Shown here: positions 50,451-58,394 of the stretch, piece after piece
How positions within the stretch are numbered: the first letter of the stretch is position 1
How the letters are laid out: every line of letters begins with the position of its first letter
Assembly (NCBI GenBank): GCA_044238605.1
Contig: JBIICY010000002.1
Span: 1-64,000, forward strand
Length of the DNA stretch: 64,000 bases
Origin: UBA10438 sp044238605
GTDB taxonomy: Bacteria; Bacteroidota; Ignavibacteria; Kapaibacteriales; Kapaibacteriaceae
Reading direction: 5' to 3'
The notes under the pieces: generated by a model
Seen by the model: the letters and a program-made list of their open reading frames with translations, nothing else
Databases searched by the model: none
What the model was told of the DNA's origin: nothing
Translations under genes and position numbers: made by a program

Positions 50451-51259
50451 GAAGTTGTAACGTGTATGGTGGCATCAATGATGCTGCCCAGGCGAGCACC
50501 TGCAGCAGAGGCAACATCGAGAACTTCGCTGTGGGTAACAGAACGACGCTGTGAGTCTGTAAGTGTGTTGGTTACCATAGAAAATCCGATGGCGTTGATT
50601 CCGAGTCGCCTGGCCAGTCGCATCTCCCGCGCCGTAGACATGCCCACGAGATCTGCACCGAGCTTACGCAGCATACGTATCTCTGCTCGCGTCTCGTAAT
50701 TAGGGCCGAGAACCTGACAGTATGTCCCGGTCTCAAGTGCAAGGTGTTTGGAGCTGCAGTGCTCAACGAGCGACTCGACATCGAGCGTGTTTCCAGGGAA
50801 CAACGGCGTATCCGAATACACGCCACTCGAGGGCATTGCAAGGAAGGTGAGATCGATTGTGTCCGTGATGAGCGCAATATCTCCGGCCGAGTATCGCCAA
50901 TTGAGGCCGCCTGCGGCATTCGTGATGATCAGCGTTGTAACACCAATTGCGTGCATCAATGTTACCAGCTGCATGCACTGTGTTTCGGTGTGCCCTTCAT
51001 ATGGGTGGAGTCTGCCTGAGCAGAGAACAACCCCCTTGCCATCAACATCAAGTAGCTGAACCTGAGAATGGTGTCCGGCAACAGAACTGCATTGCAGGCC
51101 AGGCAGATCTGCATAGCTGATGTGATCCACCACCGAACCATGGCCGGGTTGATATCGAAACCCGGATCCGGTGATTATGCCGACCGTTGGAAGGTTGTTC
51201 CACCTGCGCCGCAGGACATCGGCAGCAGGATCTGTTGCGTGATGCGTTAAGGGATTCAT
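50447..51259 (-). CDS. punA: Purine nucleoside phosphorylase (trimeric type)
   Basis: The enzyme splits purine nucleosides with phosphate to base and ribose 1-phosphate, for purine salvage. The 270 residues are typical for the trimeric inosine/guanosine type. Landmarks are GIITGSGF, the phosphate-binding HHSQVQLL and GRLHPYEGHT, TNAAGGLNW, GPNYETRAEIRML (base-binding Glu), DLVGMSTAREM and the GFSMVTNTL segment with the purine-contacting Asn. It begins the operon punA-lipoprotein-ribD-TPR-repeat-rqcH and is divergent from yicC across 58 bases. Confidence 0.93.
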   Translation of the reverse strand: MNPLTHHATDPAADVLRRRWNNLPTVGIITGSGFRYQPGHGSVVDHISYADLPGLQCSSVAGHHSQVQLLDVDGKGVVLCSGRLHPYEGHTETQCMQLVTLMHAIGVTTLIITNAAGGLNWRYSAGDIALITDTIDLTFLAMPSSGVYSDTPLFPGNTLDVESLVEHCSSKHLALETGTYCQVLGPNYETRAEIRMLRKLGADLVGMSTAREMRLARRLGINAIGFSMVTNTLTDSQRRSVTHSEVLDVASAAGARLGSIIDATIHVTTS

Positions 51260-51285
51260 ACTGCAAGAGCGGGCAAGTTAGCCCC

Positions 51286-51314
51286 TTGCCGACATATTTC
51301 ACGACGTATCTTTG
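51286..51314 (+). promoter_or_regulatory. Promoter of yicC-gmk (TTG-N18-TATCTTTG)
   Basis: TTG at 51286-51288 and TATCTTTG at 51307-51314 are separated by 18 bases. The box ends only three bases before ATG 51318, so the mRNA should start at the start codon. No Shine-Dalgarno sequence is possible in such a transcript. Confidence 0.7.
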
Positions 51315-51317
51315 CGA

Positions 51318-52193
51318 ATGATTAGAAGTATGACCGGTTATGGAAAGGCCGATGTTGATGTTGTCGGCACTGCATGTACCATCGAAGCTCGCTGCGTCAA
51401 CGGACGCTACCTAGAGTTGTCGACGAAGCTCCCGAGAGAGTGGTCGGACAAGGAAGGGCAGATTCGCGAAACCGTCCGCGAACACGTTACACGTGGCTCG
51501 CTTACGATGTTCGTACGTCGTGCAGAGTCGGCTCAGGCCGGATCGGTGGGTCTTAACATTGAGGCTGCCAGAGAGTATATCGCCTCACTTCAGCGCATTC
51601 AGCAGGAAACGGGGCTACCCGGAGAAGTGCGGATAGAGCATTTGGTGCATTTCCCTGGCATCTTTCAACCCGCAGATGCGGCTTCGGAAGATGTTGATGT
51701 ATGGCCTGTGCTGCAGTCTGGGATTATAGACGCCCTGCATGCGCTGAATGCAATGCGGGATAAAGAAGGGGCCGAACTTGCCCGCGATCTGGAGCAGCGC
51801 CTCGAGATGATGATGCAGAGCATCACCACAGTGGAACAGATGAGCATAGCTCGTATCGAGACAGAGCGAGTGCGTCTGCGTGAACGTGTGCGTCAGCTGG
51901 TTGAGGATGCCATTGTAGACGAGCAGCGTCTTCAGCTTGAGATCGTCCTGCTCTCTGAAAAACTCGATGTAACAGAGGAGTGTGTTCGGCTACGAAGTCA
52001 TGTAAAGCACTTTCGTCAGTACATGAGTTCAGATGAAAAGGCCGGACGCAAGCTGAACTTCCTGCTGCAGGAAATGAACCGTGAAATCAATACGATAGGC
52101 TCAAAGTGTAACCATGCCGATATCGCCGTTATCGTTGTTGGAGTAAAAGAGGAACTCGAGCGCATGAGGGAGCAAGTGCAGAATGTCGAATAG
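51318..52193 (+). CDS. yicC: YicC-family endoribonuclease
   Basis: A 291-residue YicC/YloC protein. ATG 51318 opens the invariant IRSMTGYGKAD. Further family blocks are EARCVNGRYLELSTKLP, RIETERVRLRERVRQLV, the LEIVLLSEKLDVTEECVRLRSHVKHF region with the conserved Asp and Glu residues and the terminal GRKLNFLLQEMNREINTIGSK. E. coli YicC is an RNase that affects small RNAs and stress responses. A TTG two codons upstream is inside the promoter box and is rejected. The 3' end overlaps gmk by 11 bases, a common arrangement for this pair. Confidence 0.94.
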   Translation: MIRSMTGYGKADVDVVGTACTIEARCVNGRYLELSTKLPREWSDKEGQIRETVREHVTRGSLTMFVRRAESAQAGSVGLNIEAAREYIASLQRIQQETGLPGEVRIEHLVHFPGIFQPADAASEDVDVWPVLQSGIIDALHALNAMRDKEGAELARDLEQRLEMMMQSITTVEQMSIARIETERVRLRERVRQLVEDAIVDEQRLQLEIVLLSEKLDVTEECVRLRSHVKHFRQYMSSDEKAGRKLNFLLQEMNREINTIGSKCNHADIAVIVVGVKEELERMREQVQNVE

Positions 52194-52782
52194 AAAGCAT
52201 TTGATCGTCCTGAGTGCCCCGAGCGGTGCAGGCAAGACAACTGTTGCGCGGCATCTTCTCAAAACGTTTCCAGAGATGAAGTTCTCGGTGAGCGCCACCA
52301 CACGCAACATGCGCAATGGTGAAACGCACGGAAAAGATTATTTCTTCCTAACACGCGATGATTTCCGGCGGCGGATCGAAGAGGGAGACCTTGTTGAATA
52401 CGAAGAGATCTTCGGTAATTACTACGGAACGTTAAAGAGCTTCGTAGCTGATTCGATCTCCAGAGGGGAGTTCGTTGTGTTTGACGTAGATGTCAAGGGG
52501 GCACTCTCTCTCAGAGCGGCCTTTCCAGACGATACGCTTCTGATGTTCGTAGCTCCACCATCGATAGAGGTTCTTGAGCAGCGGCTTCGAAGCAGGCACA
52601 CGGAAACCGACGAGCAGGTGCAGACCCGTCTAGCGCGAGCTGAGATGGAGATGGCGCATCAGGAGATGTTTGATGCAGTGCTGGTGAACAGCGATCTCAA
52701 CCACACGCTCTCAACCGCTGAATCGATCGTCCGAACGCACGTTGAAGGGGCTCCGCAGCAGCCATCGCTCTTTGGAGAGTGA
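52183..52782 (+). CDS. gmk: Guanylate kinase
   Basis: The enzyme phosphorylates GMP to GDP with ATP. The 199 residues are typical. Motifs are the P-loop SAPSGAGKTTVARHLL (about 11-26), the GMP-binding SATTRNMRNGETHGKDYFFL, EYEEIFGNYYGT and the VFDVDVKGALSLR segment. It is translationally coupled to yicC by an 11-base overlap. The next gene starts 24 bases later but has its own promoter, which begins inside the gmk 3' end. Confidence 0.97.
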   Translation: MSNRKHLIVLSAPSGAGKTTVARHLLKTFPEMKFSVSATTRNMRNGETHGKDYFFLTRDDFRRRIEEGDLVEYEEIFGNYYGTLKSFVADSISRGEFVVFDVDVKGALSLRAAFPDDTLLMFVAPPSIEVLEQRLRSRHTETDEQVQTRLARAEMEMAHQEMFDAVLVNSDLNHTLSTAESIVRTHVEGAPQQPSLFGE

Positions 52783-52800
52783 ACGAGTGTTGTAACTTTG
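52772..52800 (+). promoter_or_regulatory. Promoter of the E1 dehydrogenase gene (TTG-N18-TAACTTTG)
   Basis: TTG at 52772-52774 (inside the gmk 3' end) and TAACTTTG at 52793-52800 are separated by 18 bases, as in the yicC promoter. The box ends six bases before ATG 52807, predicting a leaderless mRNA. Confidence 0.7.
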
Positions 52801-52806
52801 CAGTCT

Positions 52807-55260
52807 ATGAGCAAACGAACAACTACGGTAAAAAACAAGCAGCAGAACCCATCACCCGTGCAGGGGCTTACGCACGCAGAAATCCTCGAGGACTACCGCA
52901 TAGCGGTGGTAAGTAGGCAAGCCTCATTACTCGGACGGAAAGAGGTTCTTACAGGTAAGGCTAAGTTCGGCATCTTTGGCGACGGCAAAGAAGTGGCCCA
53001 GTTGGCGATGGCCCGGTCTTTTGAACCAGGTGATTGGAGAAGCGGGTATTACCGTGACCAGACGTTTATGTTCGCCAGTGGCGAGAGCGACGTTCAGAAG
53101 TTCTTTGCGCAGCTGTATGCGCATACTGATGTAGCTGCCGAGCCTGCTAGTGCGGGCAGGTCAATGAATGGCCATTTTGGTACTCGTTTATTGCGCGATG
53201 ACGGCTCATGGCTGCCGCAGACGGCACGGAAAAATGTCTCTGCGGACATCTCGCCAACCGGATCGCAAATGCCGAGGTTGGTAGGTCTTGCATATGCATC
53301 AAGGCTCTACAGAGAAGTGGAGGTATTGCAAGGACTTACGGAGTTCTCTTCAGGCGGGAATGAGGTAGCCTTTGGAACAATTGGCAATGCCTCGAGTGCA
53401 GAAGGGATGTTCTGGGAAAGCGTCAATGCCATTGGTGTCTTGAAGTCTCCTGCCATTATCTCAATTTGGGACGACGGCTACGGGATTAGTGTTCCAAATG
53501 AGTTTCAGGTAACGAAATCCAACGTTGGTGAGCTGCTTCAAGGTTTTGCACGTACACCAAATTCATCAAATGGTTACGACATCCAGGTTGTTAAGGCATG
53601 GGATTATCCTGCTCTCGTGCAGGCATATGCAACTGCCGCAGCTACGGCACGCAAGGAACATGTGCCCCAGATTATCCACGTGATTGAGGTTACGCAGCCC
53701 CAGGGTCATTCTACATCAGGCTCCCATGAGCGCTACAAGACAGCAGAACGTCTGGCATGGGAAGTTGAAATGGATGGCATCACGCGCATGAGGGCATGGA
53801 TGCTTCACGAGGGTATTGCCTCTGAAGAAGAGCTTGCGACAATCGAGGCCAATGCTACTGAACATGTAAAGCAGTCCAAGCAAGCAGCTTGGGATGCTTA
53901 CAGCATGCCGATTAAAAACGAAATCGCAGAATCCAGCACATTCCTCCATGCTGTGTCGAGGAAGCTTTCTGCCGCCGGACATGCAACTGAATCGCAAGAG
54001 GTGGGGCAGCTCGCGAGTGAACTGGAGAAGATCCGCGAGCCGTTTCGACGTGATATCATGTCTGCACTGCACAAAGCAATTCTCGCCGCTGCGCGCGCAG
54101 ACCAATCCGTAACAACAGAGCTTCAGGCATGGAAGAGAGCATACGATGCGCAGATTCGGCCGTTGTACAGCTCGCATCTCTTCTGTGAAACCGATCGCAG
54201 CCCCCTTACAGCCGAAGCTGTTTCTGCGGTGTATTCTGCTGATGCTGCAGCTGTTAATGGGTCTGAAGTTATTCGAGCATGGTTTGATTATGCTCTCGCA
54301 ACAGACGCACGAGTGAGCATTTTTGGTGAGGATACAGGGTTCCTCGGTGATGTCAATCAGGGTACGTCCGGTCTTCAGGCAGAGTACGGGGCATTGAGGG
54401 TTAGTGATGTCGGGATTCGGGAGTGCACAATTCTCGGTCAGGCAATCGGCATGGCAATGCGCGGTTTACGTCCTATCGCTGAAATCCAGTATTTGGATTA
54501 TCTCCTGTACGCACTTCAGTTGATGAGCGATGATCTTGCCACGGTGCATTGGCGCACCAGGGGCGGCCAAAAGGCACCGGTTATCGTACGCACGCGGGGT
54601 CACCGTTTGGAAGGTATCTGGCACTCCGGCTCACCAATGGCAGGAATCATCAACCTGGTGCGTGGAATGCATGTTTGCGTCCCTCGCAACTTTGTTCAGG
54701 CAGCCGGTATGTACAACACGCTGCTCAAGGGCGATGATCCGGCAATCGTTGTCGAGGTACTTAATGGATACCGTCTCAAGGAACAGCTGCCAACAAACAT
54801 GGGACTGTATTCTGTGCCACTCGGTGTGCCAGAAGTTGTCAGAACAGGAACCGACATTACACTGGTTACCTACGGTGCTACCGTGCGGGTGGCACTTGAT
54901 GCCGCGGCATCGTTGGAGCGACTTGGAATCTCGGTTGAAGTAGTAGATGTTCAGACACTTCTTCCGTTCGATACCACAGGAATCATCTGTGAGTCGCTGA
55001 AGAAAACAAACAGGGTGATTTTCGTAGATGAAGATGTCCCTGGAGGTACCACGGCCTTTATGATGCGTGAAGTACTTGAGGTGCAAGGGGGCTATGCATA
55101 TCTCGACTCAGCCCCAGCCACGTTGACGGCAGCGCAGCATCGTCCAGCCTACGGCACAGACGGTAATTTCTGGTCTAAACCAGAAGCGGAGCATATCACC
55201 GAGCGTGTCTATGCAATCATGCGCGAGAGCAATCCTACCAGATTCCCAGAGATATTCTAA
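52807..55260 (+). CDS. 2-oxo acid dehydrogenase E1 component, fused alpha and beta subunits
   Basis: A ThDP-dependent E1 of 817 residues with the alpha subunit (about 25-430) fused to the beta subunit (about 460-817). In the alpha part, SGYYRDQTFMFASGES and the TFGTIGNASSAEGMFWESVN-like block carry the ThDP pyrophosphate site, with DDGYGISVPN after it. The beta part has FGEDTGFLGDVNQGTSGL, ECTILGQAIGMAMRG and PVIVRTRGHRLEG. The architecture suits branched-chain or pyruvate dehydrogenase E1 of Bacteroidota, but the substrate is not decided by what is visible. E2 and E3 are not in the window. ATG 52807 is favoured over TTG 52798, which lies in the promoter box. Confidence 0.9.
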   Translation: MSKRTTTVKNKQQNPSPVQGLTHAEILEDYRIAVVSRQASLLGRKEVLTGKAKFGIFGDGKEVAQLAMARSFEPGDWRSGYYRDQTFMFASGESDVQKFFAQLYAHTDVAAEPASAGRSMNGHFGTRLLRDDGSWLPQTARKNVSADISPTGSQMPRLVGLAYASRLYREVEVLQGLTEFSSGGNEVAFGTIGNASSAEGMFWESVNAIGVLKSPAIISIWDDGYGISVPNEFQVTKSNVGELLQGFARTPNSSNGYDIQVVKAWDYPALVQAYATAAATARKEHVPQIIHVIEVTQPQGHSTSGSHERYKTAERLAWEVEMDGITRMRAWMLHEGIASEEELATIEANATEHVKQSKQAAWDAYSMPIKNEIAESSTFLHAVSRKLSAAGHATESQEVGQLASELEKIREPFRRDIMSALHKAILAAARADQSVTTELQAWKRAYDAQIRPLYSSHLFCETDRSPLTAEAVSAVYSADAAAVNGSEVIRAWFDYALATDARVSIFGEDTGFLGDVNQGTSGLQAEYGALRVSDVGIRECTILGQAIGMAMRGLRPIAEIQYLDYLLYALQLMSDDLATVHWRTRGGQKAPVIVRTRGHRLEGIWHSGSPMAGIINLVRGMHVCVPRNFVQAAGMYNTLLKGDDPAIVVEVLNGYRLKEQLPTNMGLYSVPLGVPEVVRTGTDITLVTYGATVRVALDAAASLERLGISVEVVDVQTLLPFDTTGIICESLKKTNRVIFVDEDVPGGTTAFMMREVLEVQGGYAYLDSAPATLTAAQHRPAYGTDGNFWSKPEAEHITERVYAIMRESNPTRFPEIF

Positions 55261-55270
55261 CCAAGACTCG

Positions 55271-55288
55271 TTTAGGTATTGACCTAAA
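55271..55288. promoter_or_regulatory. Inverted repeat TTTAGGT-N4-ACCTAAA, probable Rrf2 operator
   Basis: Perfect seven-base arms flank ATTG, and the TTG formed by the spacer's last three bases is the -33 element of the promoter that follows. It lies 63 bases before the Rrf2-family gene. A dimeric Rrf2 protein bound here would cover the promoter. The stem plus a later six-T run is too weak and too far spaced to be a good terminator. Confidence 0.6.
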
Positions 55289-55308
55289 TGAGTTTTTTAC
55301 TAATTTCG
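55279..55308 (+). promoter_or_regulatory. Promoter of the rrf2-cco operon (TTG-N19-TAATTTCG)
   Basis: TTG at 55279-55281 and TAATTTCG at 55301-55308 are separated by 19 bases. TAATTTCG has the same TTCG variant seen for tRNA-Leu. The predicted 5' leader is about 38 bases, with GGAGAAG before ATG 55351. Confidence 0.6.
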
Positions 55309-55350
55309 GACAAAGGAGTAGTAAATCTTAATAAAGGCCGTGGAGAAGCA

Positions 55351-55821
55351 ATGATCCTGTCAAAATCCTGTATCTATGGAATTCAAGCCGCGATATATGT
55401 AGCTGCACACGATGCAGATGGGTACGTTTCGATCAATCAAATTTCTTCTGAACTGCAGATATCCTTTCACTTTCTCACGAAGGTTCTTCAGCAGCTTACT
55501 CAAGACGGTGTGATGAATTCCTATCGTGGTCCGAAAGGGGGCGTTGCACTTGCACGGCAGAGTTCCGATATTACGTTATATGACCTTATTTCTTCGATCG
55601 ATGGTACATCAATATTCACAGAATGTATGCTTGGATTGCCCGGGTGTGGTCACGCAGAACCTTGTCCGGCGCACGACCACTGGACAAAGCTGCGTGTCGA
55701 GCTCACGGCAATCGCCAAACGGCTAACCCTGAAGGATTTGGGCGATAAAGCATCCGAGCTGAACGTTCGCCTTTCAAAAGAGTTCAGCTATGCTTCGTCA
55801 CAAACCAACAGTACGAAGTGA
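55351..55821 (+). CDS. Rrf2-family Fe-S cluster regulator
   Basis: A 156-residue regulator of the Rrf2 family, which includes IscR, NsrR and RsrR. The N-terminal winged helix (ILSKSCIYGIQAAIYVA, INQISSELQISFHFLTKVLQQL, YRGPKGGVALAR) is followed by three cysteines, C92, C99 and C105, in CMLGLPGCGHAEPC, the usual ligands for a [2Fe-2S] or [4Fe-4S] cluster that responds to oxygen, NO or iron supply. ATG 55351 has GGAGAAG before it. It is four bases upstream of ccoI and so heads the cbb3 oxidase operon, which it probably controls along with itself through the inverted repeat at 55271-55288. Confidence 0.9.
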   Translation: MILSKSCIYGIQAAIYVAAHDADGYVSINQISSELQISFHFLTKVLQQLTQDGVMNSYRGPKGGVALARQSSDITLYDLISSIDGTSIFTECMLGLPGCGHAEPCPAHDHWTKLRVELTAIAKRLTLKDLGDKASELNVRLSKEFSYASSQTNSTK

Positions 55822-55824
55822 TTC

Positions 55825-58197
55825 ATGAGTTCGGAGCAGCATGATAGTCACTGTCATCACTGTGGTGAGCGTTGTTCAGAACATTCACCATCCAAGGATA
55901 ATCTGCGATTCTGCTGTAACGGATGTCGAAGCGTATATGAAATCCTATCGCAACACGATTCGTGTGAGTACTATGCCGTTGCCCCGGGTGCGGGAGTTCG
56001 ACCGCAAGAAACAGACCTCAAAAAATATGAGACATTAGACTCCGCACCTGAACGGACGCATGTTATAGAGTACGAGGATGCGACAGTCGTTCGCGCGCGA
56101 TTTGTGCTTCCCACCATGCACTGTGCAAGCTGCGTTTGGCTATTAGAACGGCTGCATCGCTTTGACGCGGGAATTCTGACGTCGCGGGTAGACCTTTTGA
56201 GACAGACCGTCTCAGTGGAGTGTGATAAAACTCGGACGTCACTGGCAAACGTTGCGCTTCTGCTGGCATCCTTGGGGTATGAGCCAGAGATTGATAGGAC
56301 TGATTCGAGCAAGCGAGATCAACACTCCAAAGCACTGCGATCATTGTACATGCGCATCGGAGTAGCTGGATTTGCTGCTGGAAACGTAATGATGATTGGA
56401 CTAGCTAACTACGTGGCAGGTGCAGATGGTTTAGATCCAGTTGTAAAACTGATCTTCGACATACTCAGTGTAGGCATCAGTCTTCCTGTGCTTGTCTTCA
56501 GCGCTAGGCCTTGGTTGTCTTCGGCGTTTTCTTCGCTGCGTAAAGGCATCGTGAATCTTGATGTTCCAGTGGCGTTAGGAATAACGACAATGTTCATACG
56601 CAGCTGCATAGAGATCATTACAGGACGCACCGAAGGATTCCTTGACTCATTCACTGGTTTGGTCTTTTTCCTCCTGATTGGCAAGCTGTTTCAGCAGAAA
56701 GCTTTTTCCTCAATCGACTTCAATAGAACAGGAAATTCATTTTTCCCACTTTCAGTATCGCGAGTTGTTGACGGACACGAAGAACTCGTGCACATCAACG
56801 ACGTGCAAATCAATGATGTAGTTGTTGTTCGCAATGGCGAGGTTGTTCCTGCCGATGCCATTCTGTTGCATGAACCAGGAGTAGTTGATTACTCGTATGT
56901 AACGGGCGAGAGCACCCCAATTGAATGCATTCCCGGACATATGTTGTTTGCTGGAGGCCGCGCACTTGGACGGTCAATGACGATTAGCGTTGTAAAGCCC
57001 TCAAGTTCCAGTTACATGGCATCTCTATGGACACGATCCGACGTATACACAGAGCGCAGAGAGTATGGCGCTGCGAGTGATCGTTTCGGGCTAGTGTTTA
57101 CGATTGCCACTATCTCGCTGGCCATGCTTGGCGGCCTTTACTGGCTACCGAACGTTGAAATGGCGATAACCGTCATGACATCTGTCCTCATTATTGCATG
57201 TCCATGCGCTCTTACTCTTTCGGCACCGATTGCATACGGATCAGCCATGGCAAAGCTAGGTTCGGTGGGAGTCTATCTAAGGTCATCAGCATTATTCGCA
57301 GATCTTCAGGGAATACATGCAGTGGTCTTTGATAAGACTGGAACATTAACAGAACCGCGAGATGTTCGATTCTATGGTGACAGCGTTTCATCGGATGTTG
57401 TAAGCGGTGTGCGCGCCATGGCTGCGCAGAGTACACATCCAGTAAGCCGAGCAATAGCGGAGTCGATCAAAGCAGATCCGGGCAATGTTGTAGATGTATG
57501 TGAGAAGCCAGGTAGAGGAATCACAGGCACGAGCTATGGTAAACGCATAGCTCTAACTTCAACACCCACGCAGGTAGAGTATCAAAAAGTTGCAGGACGT
57601 ACCTATCTGACAGTTGACGATACGGTTATAGGGTACTATTGCATGGAGCAGGCTGCGCGTGCAGGGGTAACGTCAATGATCGACGGCCTTCGCAGCACCT
57701 ATGATGTAGCCCTGCTTACAGGCGATACGGCACCAGTACTTCCAGACTTAAGAAGAGTGTTTTCAGCGCACGAAATTCGGAAAGGGGCAGACCCGTCCGA
57801 AAAGGTCGCTTTTGTTCAAGCGCTGCAGCAGCGTGGAAAGCGCGTACTGATGATCGGGGATGGTCTTAATGATGTTGCGGCATTATCTGCTTCCAATGTT
57901 TCTGTTGCTGTGAGTAACAACTCTGCTCGCATCGTTCCGTCGTGTGATGTTGTTATTGATGCGGGCCGTGTTACTTCGATACCGGCTTTGCTGAACTATA
58001 CGCGATCCATGAAGTCGGTTGTTGCGTTTGCCTTCTGGTTCACGATGGTCTACAACGCCGTTGGACTAACGCTGAGTGTATCCGGGCAACTATCACCAGT
58101 TATCACTGCGGTAATGATGCCAGTAAGCTCATTACTGGTTATTGGGATAAGCGTGCTGGGGAGCGCAGTCATGTTTAGGAGAAACACATGGGCGTAA
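55825..58197 (+). CDS. ccoI: Copper-translocating P-type ATPase for cbb3 oxidase assembly
   Basis: A 790-residue P1B-type ATPase. The N-terminus has a cysteine-rich metal-binding domain (CHHCGERC, FCCNGCRSVYEIL), then an HMA domain with C100 and C103 in MHCASCVW. The core shows TGES, the intramembrane Cys-Pro-Cys at about 459-461, the phosphorylated Asp503 in DKTGTLT, a His-Pro dipeptide (STHPVSRAI) and GDGLNDVAAL. The Cys-rich N-terminal domain and place in the cluster mark it as CcoI/FixI, which delivers copper for the CuB site of cytochrome cbb3. Its stop overlaps ccoS by ten bases. Confidence 0.95.
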   Translation: MSSEQHDSHCHHCGERCSEHSPSKDNLRFCCNGCRSVYEILSQHDSCEYYAVAPGAGVRPQETDLKKYETLDSAPERTHVIEYEDATVVRARFVLPTMHCASCVWLLERLHRFDAGILTSRVDLLRQTVSVECDKTRTSLANVALLLASLGYEPEIDRTDSSKRDQHSKALRSLYMRIGVAGFAAGNVMMIGLANYVAGADGLDPVVKLIFDILSVGISLPVLVFSARPWLSSAFSSLRKGIVNLDVPVALGITTMFIRSCIEIITGRTEGFLDSFTGLVFFLLIGKLFQQKAFSSIDFNRTGNSFFPLSVSRVVDGHEELVHINDVQINDVVVVRNGEVVPADAILLHEPGVVDYSYVTGESTPIECIPGHMLFAGGRALGRSMTISVVKPSSSSYMASLWTRSDVYTERREYGAASDRFGLVFTIATISLAMLGGLYWLPNVEMAITVMTSVLIIACPCALTLSAPIAYGSAMAKLGSVGVYLRSSALFADLQGIHAVVFDKTGTLTEPRDVRFYGDSVSSDVVSGVRAMAAQSTHPVSRAIAESIKADPGNVVDVCEKPGRGITGTSYGKRIALTSTPTQVEYQKVAGRTYLTVDDTVIGYYCMEQAARAGVTSMIDGLRSTYDVALLTGDTAPVLPDLRRVFSAHEIRKGADPSEKVAFVQALQQRGKRVLMIGDGLNDVAALSASNVSVAVSNNSARIVPSCDVVIDAGRVTSIPALLNYTRSMKSVVAFAFWFTMVYNAVGLTLSVSGQLSPVITAVMMPVSSLLVIGISVLGSAVMFRRNTWA

Positions 58198-58364
58198 TGC
58201 CGTTGATCATTCTGTGCAGCATGCTCGTTGCTGGAACGTTTCTCATTCTGTTCATTCGGATTATCAAGCAGGGTCAGTATGACGACATCACAACACCTGC
58301 TATTCGGATGACATTCGATGATGAACCTCGAAAAGTCCACGATAAACATCAAGACATCTCATAA
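58188..58364 (+). CDS. ccoS: cbb3 oxidase assembly protein CcoS (small membrane protein)
   Basis: A 58-residue protein: one transmembrane helix (about 5-25) followed by FIRIIKQGQYDDI and RMTFDDEP. The pattern helix, then x-G-Q-[FY]-D-D-x3-PA-x-R-x-x-[FL]-D-[DE] is that of CcoS, needed to insert haem and copper into cbb3 oxidase. It starts at ATG 58188, inside the 3' end of ccoI, and ends 30 bases before ccoNO. Confidence 0.9.
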   Translation: MGVMPLIILCSMLVAGTFLILFIRIIKQGQYDDITTPAIRMTFDDEPRKVHDKHQDIS

Positions 58365-58394
58365 TTACATCACTTGCTAAAAGGGGTAGCACGT

